Part shown: piece by piece, positions 1 through 10,494 of the stretch
Layout: each line of letters begins with the position of its first letter
How positions within the stretch are numbered: the stretch's first letter is position 1
Assembly: GCA_036250195.1 (NCBI GenBank)
Contig: JAVHZZ010000008.1
Span: 8,856,434-8,920,433, forward strand
Length of the DNA stretch: 64,000 nt
From: Mixophyes australis
Lineage: Eukaryota > Chordata > Amphibia > Anura > Limnodynastidae
Direction: 5' to 3'
Program-made: the position numbers and the translations under genes
Notes under the pieces: model-generated
What the model was told of the DNA's origin: nothing
The model's database searches: none
Seen by the model: the letters and a program-made list of their open reading frames with translations, nothing else

Positions 1-935
1 TATCCAGTCACTAGGAACCAGTGACATCGCAGAGAATGTAGGCTATCCATTCTCTAGGAACCAGTGACATCGCTGAGAATGCAGCCTAGCCATTCTGTAG
101 GAACCTGTGACATCACTGAGAGTGCAGCCTATCCAGTCACTAGGAACCAGTGACATCACTGAGAATGCAGCCTATCCATTCACTAGGAACCAGTGACATC
201 ACTGAGAGTGCAGCCTATCCATTCACTAGGAACCAGTGACATCACTGAGAATGCAGCCTATCCATTCACTAGGAACCAGTGACATCACTGAGAATGCAGC
301 CTATCCAGTCACTAGGAACCAGTGACATCACTGAGAATGCAGCCTATCCATTCACTAGGAACCAGTGACATCACTGAGAATGCAGTTTATCCAGTCACTA
401 GGAACCAGTGACATCTCTGAGAATGCAGCCTATCCAGTCACTAGGAACCAGTGACATCACTGAGAATGCAGCCTATCCATTCACTAGGAACCAGTGACAT
501 CACTGGGAGTGCAGCCTATCCATTCACTAGGAAACAGTGACATCACTGAGAGTGCAGCCTATCCATACCCTAGGAACCAGTGACATCACTGAGAATGCAG
601 CCTATCCATTCACTAGGAGCCAGTGACATCACTGAGAATGCAGCCTATCCATTCACTAGGAACCAGTGACATCACTGAGAGTGCAGCCTATCCATTCACT
701 AGGAACCAGTGACATCACTGAGAATGCAGCCTATCCATTCACTAGGAACCAGTGACATCACTGAGAACGCAGCCTATCCAGTCACTAGGAACCAGTGACA
801 TCACTGAGAATGCAGCCTATCCAGTCACTAGGAACCAGTGACATCACTGGGAATGCAGCCTATCCCTTCACTAGGAACCAGTGACATCACTGGGAATGCA
901 GCCTATCCATTCACTAGGAACCAGTGACATCACTG
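1..935. repeat. 43-bp satellite array, left part cut by window edge
   Basis: About 21-22 head-to-tail copies of a 43-bp unit run from the first base to 935. The period is visible as the TATCCA block at 1, 44 and 87. Common variants are CAGTCACTAGG and CATTCACTAGG, with AATGCAG/AGTGCAG alternatives. Each unit contains the near-palindrome CAGTGACATCACTG and a TCACT...AGTGA inverted pair, so single units could form small hairpins. The array ends abruptly at GACATCACTG before AT-rich sequence. The same unit recurs at 39085-39260 and 41747-43041. Confidence 0.97.
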
Positions 936-3030
936 TTGCTCATGTTTATTGATTTAGATTGCAAATTAGCTCCCTCCATGGTCTGTAGGTGACAAGTATA
1001 CTTTAAGGAGAATAATAATAAAATATATATATTTGTTTTTATGTAAAATGCTAATTATAATCCAATTTTGCCATTTATTGAAGTCAACAACATATGCTTT
1101 TAATTATATTTAGTGGTCCTTTTATCTCTTCCTCTGTAGTATGTTGGTACATGTCCAACCCTGATAGAAAGCAATAGCAACCATGACAGCTTAAACACGT
1201 ACATAAGAGAACATGTTAGCAATTTATATTAAAAAAAATGTTTTAAATGAAAACATTACGTGAAAAATTCCATTAAAAAATCTGCTTTGTTTCCGTTTAA
1301 AGCAATAAAATATCTGTGGTATCCGGGGACGTGAGCGGAGCTTAATCATGTCACATTCTGTGGGGGGTTCCTAAGTGAGGCTGTTATGAGAGGTCTTTAA
1401 ACCACAATGGAGCAAAACAAATGAATTGGGAAGTGCTCTCAGCCATGACGGTGAGCGGGCAGCTGGACTTGGCCGATCATCAAGTAATTCATTTGTGGTT
1501 TTTCATTTAAGTGCCAGCGCGATGATGTATCTGTAATTGTGTGGAACAACAAGCTGACAATCCTGCGGCCATTTTATGACAGCTGAACGTGCGGTGTGCC
1601 GCAAAACCCAGTAACGCGGTGCATTCTCTCCCGTACGTTTAGGGCTTATTCATCTCCGCGCGCAACTTGCGGTTGAAAAAAAAAAAAAGAGAGCAGAACT
1701 TGAGCGTAATTCCGCCTATACTCAAATCCGAACGGATCTCGAGATGCGTTTCTATTTAAATTTGGGCATGGGTACGATCTGCTTAAACTTTACTTGTCAT
1801 GCGTTAACAGACACAACACAGTCGCTTCTTTGACAGCGCCGCGGAAGCTGTATAATACAATGCTTGCTGCCAAAACGGGCGCATGCGCAGTAGCTCTCTC
1901 GTGGTTTGTTGTTTTTTTTGGGGTCAGGGGGCGAAACCCCCCCCCCCCCCCCCCCGTGACAATCCTGTGTGCGCCCCTGCAGGACGGCATGCTATATTGC
2001 CAAATAACGGGTCAAGAAAAGCCCATTGCATGAATTTTCACTTTTTTTTCACAGTGAAAATTAAAGATAGCCTTTATATAATGTCAGGGTAAACTTACAC
2101 CAACTACTTTAAAATAACCCTTTGCACAAACAGAACATGCAGTTCTGGAAAGTCATATGACTGTTCTAAAAGTGGTTTATTGGATATTGGGACAATTGTA
2201 TATTCTAATGTAGGTTTAGATGTTCCTCGTTTTATGCTTTCACTTTTTCTTATATCAGCATCATCTTACAGAATTCAAAGGTGATAATTGTAATTCTTCC
2301 CTGGACTGGGTTCATGTATTTTCTACCCCAGAAGGGTTATCGGTTTACCCTCTCAGAAAACCCCCACTGTGCATTGAAGTCCTCCATGAGTTAGTCCAGT
2401 ATCAGCAGTTCTCCAGGTTCATCCATTGTAGTCGGAACCTCTCCTACGGAACTATGTGGCTTGTTGGGTGTCTCTCTGCTGCTTCATCCTCAGTCCCCTT
2501 CTAGATTTGCTTGATTGAGAATAATCATCATTGAAGTAATATCTCTGCAGGGTTTTGAAAAGTTGGTTCTTCACCTGGAAGGCTGGAGTTGACCAGCTGA
2601 ATTCCCCACATTAAGTAGAGGATGCTTATAGTCCCTGACACCATTCCAAGATGCCATTTTTGGCATTGATTGGCCTGTTTTTTAACCATATGTGTGCTCT
2701 GTCATTTCCTGTCCTCCCATTTTTCCAGCACCTGTCTGGTGCAGAGCATCCCACTTGCCCCAGTTGCTCCTAAATTGTTGGGATGTGATCTGTGCTCTCC
2801 CATTGAGAAGCTCATTGTTTTGTAGTTGCTTGGTCATCTTCATGATGTCATCCAGAGACGTGTCAAACTTGACCACCTTGATGCTGTTGACCTCCATGTT
2901 GACTGTAGGCAACGGACTCCTTGGTCACCAACAAGTCCTCTTGCACACGTCCTGTGTATCGGTCATTCAGAAGTAAAGAAAATTCTCAAGTGTACTACAA
3001 GTAGGTCAAAACCTGATAATACATCACAAA
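936..3030. other. Unannotated intergenic sequence
   Basis: No gene or complete repeat recognised. 1290-1640 is single-copy looking, with CCACAATGG and TAATTC-type motifs. 1927-1955 is a long C run followed by GTGAC. On the reverse strand, 2682-2976 carries a 76-codon reading frame containing DTSLDDIMKMTKQLQNNELL, followed by interrupted reading to about 2220. It could be a processed-pseudogene remnant, but I do not recognise the family and there is no clear poly(A) or target duplication. Confidence 0.4.
1927..1955. repeat. Poly(C) tract with potential G-quadruplex on the reverse strand
   Basis: An almost pure C run follows GGGGGCGAAA. The opposite strand is a long G run able to form G-quadruplexes. 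Length is likely polymorphic and prone to assembly error. Confidence 0.8.
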
Positions 3031-3158
3031 CAGGGGTGGGCTGACAACAGCCTATTTTAATGGGGAAAAAAATGCAGGTGATCCAGCCCAAGGTAGCCCA
3101 CTATGGGCCAGCACGGGGATCAGATTCCTCCCCTGCCCCCCAGCCCAGCCTGCCCCTG
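3031..3158. mobile_element. Short hAT-type MITE (128 bp)
   Basis: It begins CAGGGGTGGGCTG and ends with CAGCCTGCCCCTG, giving hAT-like terminal inverted repeats. It is flanked by a perfect 8-bp duplication ATCACAAA at 3023-3030 and 3159-3166. There is no coding capacity. 8-bp duplications and CAGGGG termini are the usual hAT hallmarks. Confidence 0.9.
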
Positions 3159-3930
3159 ATCACAAAGCATCTTGTATGTTGCCTCCGAATACGCAACAGC
3201 CCTCTTCACCAAAGGTCATTTTAATGAAGAGTCATTAGAATAATTGAGATGTTGGTCCTTGGTGGAGCTGGAGACTGGATTGAGAATTCTCTTGAGCAAC
3301 ACAAAAGAAACCCTCATTTAAATTGTAATGGGTTTTATATTCCAACATAAGTTGTTTTTACCCAGATTCATAGGAAAAAGTTGTATTTCTTAATAGTACA
3401 CTTCAGTAATTCGATTGCTGGTCCTAAGTTTAACCCTTAGACTGGCCATATATGATGAGGTGTGTTAGTTCCCTGGTTTTCAGTCACCTTGACATCACTC
3501 AATGTGCGGGTGACCAGACGGCCGACTGACCTACTAAAACACAATCGCAAAATTTCCACGCCTTACTTCGACAATACATGTTTTTGGCCACAATTGACAT
3601 AGACCCATTCTCTAGGCAAACTGGCTGAATAACCACATTTGACCACATGGCATTAGTCATATTTTAGGATTAGCAATGATTCACATACTACTGCAATATT
3701 TAAATCTACAAAATGAGGAGTGAGGAGTATATAAGGGCTACAATCAGCTGTTGCTCCTCAGCCCTTGTTGCTGTTGACAGCAGAAGTACTTAGATGTGCT
3801 TTGCATTATTGAATTGTATTTCGTCCTCCCAGTAATCCAGAAGATAATGGTGCTTGTGTTTATGGTGTGTGCAGTGCTCCCACTGTTGAGAATCTCCAGT
3901 ATGGGGTCAATTCCTTACATTATGTATTGG
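3159..3930. other. Unannotated AT-rich sequence
   Basis: No gene or known repeat was recognised. A TATA-like TATATAAGGGC lies near 3728-3738, but no transcript model can be supported. Confidence 0.4.
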
Positions 3931-4230
3931 TATTATTATTATTATTATTATTATTATTTGTATTATTATTATGTATTTATTTAGAAGGTGCCACCAATTC
4001 CGCAGTGCCAGATACAGAAGCGAGTAACAAATAGATGAGGTAATAGCCATAAGTAGCTCAGATGTGAGTGAGCAATGCTATGAAGACTCACAGAAAGTGC
4101 AGCAAAAGACATGACAGGATGTACGAGGGTGTCAGTAGACAGACGTGGGACAATAGGTAGAGAGGACCCTGCCCGCAAGAGCTTACATTCTAAAGGGAGG
4201 GGCGGTGAGAGAGAGTAGGACCAACTCAAA
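3929..4230 (-). mobile_element. LINE 3' end (L2/CR1-like), reverse strand
   Basis: A TAT/ATT trinucleotide run at 3929-3970 leads into TTTATTTAGAAGGTGCCACC and ends near CAAGAGCTTACATTCTAAAG. These are the reverse complement of the frog LINE tail reading ...TGTAAGCTC...GGCGC..ATAAATAA. The same tail is seen in forward orientation after the reverse-transcriptase frame at 41.2-41.65 kb. The body is absent, so this is a 5'-truncated copy. Confidence 0.7.
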
Positions 4231-4611
4231 GAAAAATTTAGATGGCAGACTAGGAAGAGGAGGTGATGGATAAGATGGTTAGACGGTGGTAGGGTAGGCG
4301 AGCTTGAAATGGTGCGTTTTGATGTATACGATCATAATGGACAGACCACTCTCTCCTGTCTATGTATTGTATTTCTGTGCTTTTCTAAACGGGAAGCTAC
4401 CAGTCTGTACTTATATGGTACAATGTTAGCTGGTCAACACTAGTCAATCCAATTACTTTAAACCTCTCTTCCATAGTTCCCTACCTGGATTGTCCACACA
4501 ACCTTTATACTAAGTTATCCAATAGGTAATGCTTGTAGTTTTTACAATAACTGTTACATGTCACTTTTCCTGTTAATTAACCATCGCAAAACAGGATATT
4601 AATTGCTGGTT

Positions 4612-4860
4612 TCATCATCCTCATCCTCATCATTTATTTATATAGCGCCACCGATTCCGCAGCGCTGTACAGAGAATATTTTTCATTCACATCAGTCCCT
4701 GCCCCATTGGATCTTGCATTCTAAATTCCTTAACACACACAGAATAGGGTTAATTTTGTCAACAGCCAATGAAACCACTAGTAAGTTTTTGGGGTGTGGG
4801 ACAAAAACTGGAGCACCCAGAGGAAACCCGCGCAAACACGAGGACAACATACAGTCTCAG
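4612..4860 (-). mobile_element. V-SINE-like element, 5' truncated
   Basis: It reads from a CATCATCCTCATC tail through TTTATTTATATAGCGCCACC, the CAGTCCCTGCCCCATTGG block and the core GGAGCACCCAGAGGAAACCC. It stops before the tRNA-derived head. It matches the full-length reverse-strand copy at 29509-29841 region by region. Sequence decay suggests an old insertion. Confidence 0.88.
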
Positions 4861-5474
4861 TAATTCAATTAATTCTGCCTATGCAACAATATATCAAATG
4901 CAAACACAGCACCGACAAGTAACAAATACACAACTCATGTCTGTGTATCAGATGTTAATAGCCGTGACAATGCTTGACACTGTGTTATAACTCACCTGGT
5001 TCTGTTTCCAACACACATAAATCCTATCAGGCAGCAAATATCACCTTATCACTTATCACCTTAGATCTACTTCCAGAAACCTGCTGATGGTAAGTTCAAT
5101 AAACAATCCAGGTCACTCTTCTTTTGCCTACTGGGAAAAAGAAGAGGCCCACTGGAATAATATACCAGAGGCTGCTATATCTGCCTAAATCCTAACATAT
5201 TCCAAAGTGTCTTTCATTTCATGTTAAAAACCTGTGTAATTGTAACGGATGATTGTTTTTTTTCCTGCAAACAGACAAACTGCATATATTGTGCCCAGGA
5301 CATACTTGAAAATAAGCAAGAGGTAACAATGTAATTCTGCTTGGTAAAATATTTTATAAATAAATAAGAGCGTGAGCTAGCTCAGTGAGATTAACTGGTG
5401 TCGAAAAAGACATACAGGTTGTTTAATTGGCTCCTGATTGGTTCTGTGTCTATGAATGTTCCCATACTATACAA

Positions 5475-5520
5475 CGCTGCAGAATATATCGGTGCTATAT
5501 AAATAAAGGATAATAATAAT
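5475..5520 (+). mobile_element. SINE/LINE tail fragment
   Basis: A short stretch, ACAACGCTGCAGAATATAT followed by GCTATATAAATAAA and an AATAAT tail, matches the 3' end shared by the V-SINEs and L2/CR1-like LINEs. No upstream body is recognisable. Confidence 0.7.
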
Positions 5521-6595
5521 TGTTATGTGCTTTTCTCATCATTTTGGATACTTGGATACAGCCCTTTTAACTTAGTCTAAGACACATCTCCAAACTTCTT
5601 CCCTTGTATTCCCTCCAGTCTGGCCATGCTCCCGGGACCTCCTGATTGGATGAATTATCTGTCAATCATGATGTTATTTTCAAGACAGTCAGAGGTCGTT
5701 TCTAGACAACTGGAGTCTCCTCTATCCAATGTATCATTAGTGAGTGACTTACAACGTACGTCTGATTTGTCTGCCTGACATGCTTCAAACCGGGAGAAAA
5801 AACGTACTAAACTTTATGCATAACATTTTGAGATTGCAAACCCATTTCCCTTCTCATCCCCGTGGTAACACTTGGAGAGAGATTTTTTAGAGGCTTTCAA
5901 CTTTAGACTTTTCAGTCTTGTGGAATGAACTTCAGCTCCACTAAATTTTAAGTAAATTTGTGATGACTGAGCAATATACATTGGCTGAGCTGGAATCCAA
6001 TAACCCACAGGACAAATTAATTTTCAACAAAAAGGGCAGAAACCAGAAGTGTCATGAGTATATGGAGTCTTGCTCTATCTCTCTGGAGCCATTTTTGCAA
6101 ATCACTGTAGCCATTCATAATCTAAATCAGTCTCCTTTAGCAGGAGAAAGATCTTTTTTTCATGACAAAACAGAAGATGACATTCATTAATGCCTAACTT
6201 GCATAAGCTACCTCAAATTTATTGGCACTGTCCTACTTACCTGAATAAGAATCTCTTTGTCTTCGGAGATAGAGGGGCTTATGAGCTGCCATTAGGAGAG
6301 CACTTCTCTTTAAGTTTATTCTGTGCAGCCAATAAAAAAAAACCTTTTTATTCACCCGGAAAAAAATGTGCTTTTTTATATGTGTGTCATCCAGCACGGT
6401 AAAGTTATAGAAGACAAAAATGCAGAGAAGTAAGTTGTAAGTCTGACTGCGACATATTTAAAGGAGCCTCTAAATTGGAAAGCGTAATTTTGCTGTTATA
6501 TTTTTATATATATCTAAGGTAAAAATAAATGCTTCGCTAAAGCCAAAGACCAGTGCTTTTAGGAAAGAACTGTTTAGTGTTTTGCTATGTGTGTA
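5521..6595. other. Unannotated sequence
   Basis: Short reading frames here show no recognisable domain. No repeat boundary was identified. Confidence 0.4.
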
Positions 6596-7234
6596 TGTCA
6601 GGCTGGCCCTGAGAATGGACCCACCCTCTGGTATTGGCACCGCTACACCGGGAGGCGCGGAGTGTAAACGTGCCCTTGGTCTTGACCAGGGACCCCCGCA
6701 AGGAGGTTTGGATTTCGTGGCAGAGGCACGCAGGTCGCGGCCCTCCCAGGTAGCTACCAGAGAGGTGAAGAGGTAGGCGAAGTCGTACAATCCGGGTCGG
6801 CACCGTGCGGGAAAATAGAACAAGAGAGCAAGGCAGAGGCGAAGTCAGGGAAGCCGAGGTCAAACCAGAAGATCCAAGTCCTCAGGGAAATCCAAAGAAG
6901 GGACAGGCAAGCCGGGTCAATACCAAGAACAGTCAGGAGCAGATAGATATATATATATGGAGCTCGAGCACAGGGGAAACCTTGAAATTCTGGCACCCTT
7001 CTGGTGCCAGAGTCTCCCTTAAATAGAGAAGGATGATGCCTCATTGTTGGCCGCCGACAGAAAGCAGAACTGAGCGTCCCGTTACCTAGCAATTGGGATG
7101 CCGCGGCTCTGCGCATGCGCCGGCGACTGTCAGGCATAGACGCGTCCCGTTGCCTAGTAATGGGACGTGAGGAGTCAGAGGACAAAGGCACCCATCCCTG
7201 GCACTTCCTGACAGTGCGGGGACGGCGCCTGACA
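6596..7234 (-). mobile_element. Solo LTR, Ty3/gypsy-like (639 bp)
   Basis: The segment begins TGTCAGG and ends CCTGACA, a perfect 7-bp inverted terminus of the TG...CA type. It is flanked by a 5-bp duplication GTGTA at 6591-6595 and 7235-7239. On the reverse strand a CTATTTAAGGG TATA-like box lies around 7017-7028. This is followed by a C/T-rich leader with repeated GACTTCG/GACCTCGGC-type phrases that I associate with frog gypsy LTRs. No internal gag/pol adjoins it, so it is a solo LTR left by recombination between two LTRs. The orientation call rests on the TATA-like box. Confidence 0.85.
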
Positions 7235-7241
7235 GTGTATA

Positions 7242-9001
7242 TTTATACACTCAGTTCAGTGGAGACTTTATTAGGTACGACTTTCTAGTATTGGGTAGGA
7301 AAACCTTTGCCTGAGAACAGCCTGATATATTTGTGGTGTGGATTCTACAAGGTGCTGGAAACTTTCCTTAGAGATTCTGTTCCATGGTGACATGACAGCA
7401 TCACGCAGTGGCTGCAGATTTGTTGGCTGCACATTAATGGTGGAAATCTCCAGTTCTACAAAATGCCAGAGGTGATTTATTGAATCGAGAGATCTGGTGA
7501 CTGCGGAGGCCATTGTAGTACACTGGACTCATTGTCATGTTCGTGGAACCAGCTTGAGATGACGTGTGCTCTGTGATCATGGGCGTTATCCTGCTGGAAG
7601 TAGCTGTTAGAAGATGGGTAGACTGTGGCCATAAAGGGATGCACACGGGCAACAACAATACTCAGGTAGACTTTGGGATTTGATGCACAATTGTTATTAA
7701 TGAGCCTTATATGGTAATGAAAACATTCCCCACACTATTACACCACCAGCCTGCACCATTGTCACAGGGCAGGATGGATCCATGAATTCATATCAGTTAC
7801 GGCAAATTGTAACATTACCATCCGCATGTTGCAGGGCAGATTGGGCTTCGTCAGACCAGACAATGGTTTTCCAATCTTCCACTGTCCATTTTGGTGATCC
7901 TGTGTCCACTGCAGCCTCAGTTTCCTGTTCGTAGCTGACACATTTTTTTTTTTTATTGAAAGCCTGGGAACAGTGCTTTCCTGCCCAAAAGTAGAAAAAA
8001 AGGTGCAAAACCCAAAAAAGTGCACAAGAGGGTGCGATACTGGCCCTTCTATAAAGAGAAAAGGCTCTAATCCCCAACCCTTGAGACCAAAAGGTCCCAT
8101 AGGGGGTCTTCACATGCCCTTCGCCGTAAGGCTAGGGCGTGTGAAGACTCTTGTTATCCCTTTGTCCCTGGGATCGGCAGAAGCTTCAACCAGGGCACGA
8201 CTTCTTGCCCATTCCCCCTGAAGGAAGGGCATTGGTGGGATTCAGGGGGCTGGAACATCAGAGCCACACAGCTCCCCCTAGATCTTCTGGGAATGCAGAG
8301 CCCATACCTGTACCCCTAAAAAATTTAAAGCAAAAAAAAAAAAAAAAAGGGAAAGTGACCAAGAAGGTGAAAAAGCTAAGGCAAAGAGGAAGGAGGTGCG
8401 TAAGATGAAAGTGGTATAATGTGCTAGGTGCCAACAAAATCACGTGTTACGGTGCAAGACCTGTGAACCATGGCACCCTGGGTTGCCACTCCAGGGGCAC
8501 AGTAGTCCCGGGCTTTCAACGCTGCTACCCAGCCCCCAGCCCCTGCCAGAACTGCACTTCATCTTAGCCAAAAGGTTGAGAAGCTGACAGATGTCGAACC
8601 CGGTGTAGCCCATCCACTTAAAGGTTGGATATGCTGTGTGTTCAGAGATGCTCTTCTGCGTACCACCGATGGTTATTTGAGTTACTGTCGCCTTCCTGTC
8701 AGCTGGAACCAGGCTGGTCATTCTGCTCTGATCTCTCTCATTAAAATGGCATTTACACCTACAGAACTGCCACAGACCGGATAGTTTTTGTTTTGAGAAC
8801 CATTCTCTGCACAATTTAGAGACTATTGTGTGTAAAAATCCCAGGAGATCAGAAGTTCACAAACCTGCTATGATCTGCCTTGTGTCTCTGTGTCCATATT
8901 ACCCTGCAGTACCTGTGATACTCCAGAGGTGCTGCTGTTCTGCTTTCTCATTACCAGAGTTTAACTAGCACACCTAGTTAATCATCCACACCTAACTGTG
9001 T
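7242..9001 (-). pseudogene. Tc1-like transposase copy, decayed, split by an insertion
   Basis: On the reverse strand this is a Tc1/mariner copy of the DD34E transposase type. The order is an N-terminal HTH part (8583-8814, with LVPADRKATVTQIT), the block VEDWKTIVWSDEA with the first catalytic Asp (near 7860-7900), a FQQDNA-like second Asp block near 7600, and the C-terminal block VQPTNLQPLRDAVMS (7271-7513). The edge CACTCAG...CTTTATTAGGTACG resembles a Tc1 terminal repeat. It is broken by frameshifts and stops. The third acidic residue, normally E in IEHLW, reads N in INHLW, beside a 2-base insertion. A 641-bp retroposon (7941-8581) separates the HTH from the catalytic part. The outer 5' end is not clear. 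Confidence 0.9.
7941..8581 (-). mobile_element. Poly(A) retroposon with U2 snRNA-like 5' head
   Basis: It is inserted in the Tc1 copy with a perfect 8-bp duplication AGCTGACA at 7933-7940 and 8582-8589. On the reverse strand it starts CTTCTCAACCTTTTGGCTAAG. That agrees with the first 30 or so bases of U2 snRNA with few changes, after which the sequence is unrelated GC-rich DNA. It ends with AATAAAAAAAAAAAA, an A tail. Target duplication plus A tail show LINE-mediated retroposition. It may be a snRNA-headed SINE (SINEU class) or a one-off template-switch chimera. An internal poly(T)/poly(A) at 8332-8348 suggests a composite origin. No protein is supported. Confidence 0.75.
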
Positions 9002-9306
9002 CTTATATACAGGGCTGCCATCAGAAATCGTGGGGCCCAGTACAATGAAGCAGGCAGGGCCGCCCCCGATGACCCCCCCTCCCCCATGACCCTGCCCGAT
9101 GACCCCCATCATGAACCAGGGCCATCTTTCCGACTGGGCACGATGGGCAGGTGCCTGGGGGCCCAAGGCAATGAAAAAAAAAAATCCTGTAGAAAAAAAC
9201 CCCCCCTTACCTTTTGTGATCACGATCCAGCTCCCTCCCTGGACGCTCTCTTCCATGAAGGGGGTTAGACTTAGGCGATTGAAAGGTAAGTTAAGGGGGG
9301 CCCTAA

Positions 9307-9354
9307 TATATATATATATATATATAAATAAATATAAAATGTGTGTAAAATGTG

Positions 9355-9398
<44 letters not shown>

Positions 9399-9446
9399 AT
9401 CACTATAATATATAATATATATTTTATGTAAAAAAAAATGATTGTG

Positions 9447-9496
<50 letters not shown>

Positions 9497-9576
9497 TTTT
9501 TACACACATGTATATATATATATATAGATACATATATAATAACTTTTTACACATATATATATATATATATATATAT
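9307..9576. repeat. Cluster of (TA)n microsatellites
   Basis: Several TA dinucleotide runs are separated by related TTTTTACACACAT-type spacers. This looks like a (TA)n-spacer tandem unit of roughly 80-100 bp repeated inside the hAT element. Confidence 0.9.
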
Positions 9577-9612
9577 TAGTATTAGGGGAGAGGGAGGGAG
9601 AGAGACACTGCA

Positions 9613-9714
9613 GACCTTAACTCCCGCAGTGGAACGCATATGCGTTCCACCAACAGGAGGTTCGGTATTTGGAACTTCCTGTTGGTGGATGCGTTCCACT
9701 GCGGAAGTTAAGGC
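9613..9714. repeat. Nested inverted repeat (cruciform-forming)
   Basis: The left arm CTTAACTCCCGCAGTGGAAC pairs with the right arm ending GTTCCACTGCGGAAGTTAAG across a loop near GGTATTT. The left arm itself contains the perfect 18-bp palindrome GGAACGCATATGCGTTCC, so there is a hairpin within a hairpin. Confidence 0.9.
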
Positions 9715-9751
9715 TTAAGGAAGTCCTTCAGCCCTGGCGTCTTCGCTGCTG

Positions 9752-9790
9752 TCTTCAGTCTGGCTGTCACAGTGACAGCCAGGCTGAAGA
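9752..9790. repeat. Second inverted repeat in the hAT element
   Basis: CTTCAGTCTGGCTGTCAC is followed at once by GTGACAGCCAGGCTGAAG after a 1-base centre. The arms differ at one position. With the palindrome at 9613-9714 it gives the element two strong stem-loops side by side. Confidence 0.9.
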
Positions 9791-9935
9791 TAGCGGGCCC
9801 CCTGGTAAGAGTGTGCCGCCGGGCCCCCTGGTGAGCCCGGGCCCGGTACAAGGGTACCCCCTATACCCCCCTGATGGCGGCCCTGCTTATATATGCCGAC
9901 CTATCCCAGTATTCTTTGCTGGTCATTGATGATAT

Positions 9936-10205
9936 TTGTGGCTGCAAATAAGTGTCACAATTTCCAGACCACTCAGCAGGTCACATTTTCCCGGTCACCA
10001 AGCAGTGCTGCAAATAACTGTCACAATTTCCAGACCACCCTGCAGGTCACATGTTCCAGGTAACCCAGCAGGGTTGAAAATAACTGTCAGTTTCCAGACC
10101 ACCCAGCAGGTCACATGTTCCAGGTCACCCAGCAGGTGCACAGGGAGAGTCACTAACTGTCTCAGTTTCCACAGCAACCAGCAGGTGCACAGCTGTTTTG
10201 CCAAA
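9936..10205. repeat. Minisatellite, about 65-70-bp unit, roughly 4 copies
   Basis: The phrase AACTGTCACAATTTCCAGACC followed by CAGCAGGTCACATGTTCC repeats with drift. Reading frames on both strands here (9936-10328 and 9995-10204) are products of this periodicity. Confidence 0.85.
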
Positions 10206-10400
10206 TGTCACATTTTCCAGAGGATAATGATAATGCATGTAAATATTAGGAGGACATCTTGTAAAATAACTCCATGCAACCAATTACAGTGCCAATATTT
10301 TTCTTCAAATCTACAGACTGACCTTTAATTTGGCATATGATGTGCCCTGCTCAGACAATAGCATCATAGAAATAAGTCACTCATAAAAGTTGTACTAATC

Positions 10401-10457
10401 ATCATCATCATCATCATTTATTTATATAGCGCCACTAATTCCGCAGCGCTGTACAGA
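10401..10457 (-). mobile_element. SINE tail fragment
   Basis: (ATC)n then TTTATTTATATAGCGCCAC and TTCCGCAGCGCTGTACAGAG, the reverse complement of the V-SINE 3' end. It is truncated after about 57 bp. Confidence 0.85.
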
Positions 10458-10494
10458 GTTTCTCAGTCCTCAGAAACCCCTGTCCTGCCTGTGG

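Larger units (their letters stand above)
9010..9885. mobile_element. Non-autonomous hAT-type transposon (876 bp)
   Basis: It starts CAGGGCTGCCATCAG and ends CTGATGGCGGCCCTG, inverted termini of about 15 bp with one mismatch. The 8-bp duplication CTTATATA sits at 9002-9009 and 9886-9893. The interior holds five (TA)n microsatellites (about 9307-9576), two palindromes (9613-9714 and 9752-9790) and no transposase. It is inserted at the outer edge of the Tc1 copy. Confidence 0.92.

Noticed and set aside
1..935. CRISPR-like array
   Set aside because: The repeats are directly contiguous 43-bp units without unique spacers, in a vertebrate-type genome.
6754..7191. 145-codon reverse-strand frame as a gene
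   Set aside because: It lies wholly within the solo LTR and has no recognisable domain.
8571..8588. Functional U2 snRNA gene
   Set aside because: Only the first 30 or so bases match. The branch-point region, Sm site and 3' stem-loops are absent, and it is inside a retroposed element.
9010..9040. Tc1 terminus at 9010
   Set aside because: CAGGGCTGCC pairs with the end at 9885 and has its own 8-bp duplication, so it is the hAT element, not the Tc1 end.
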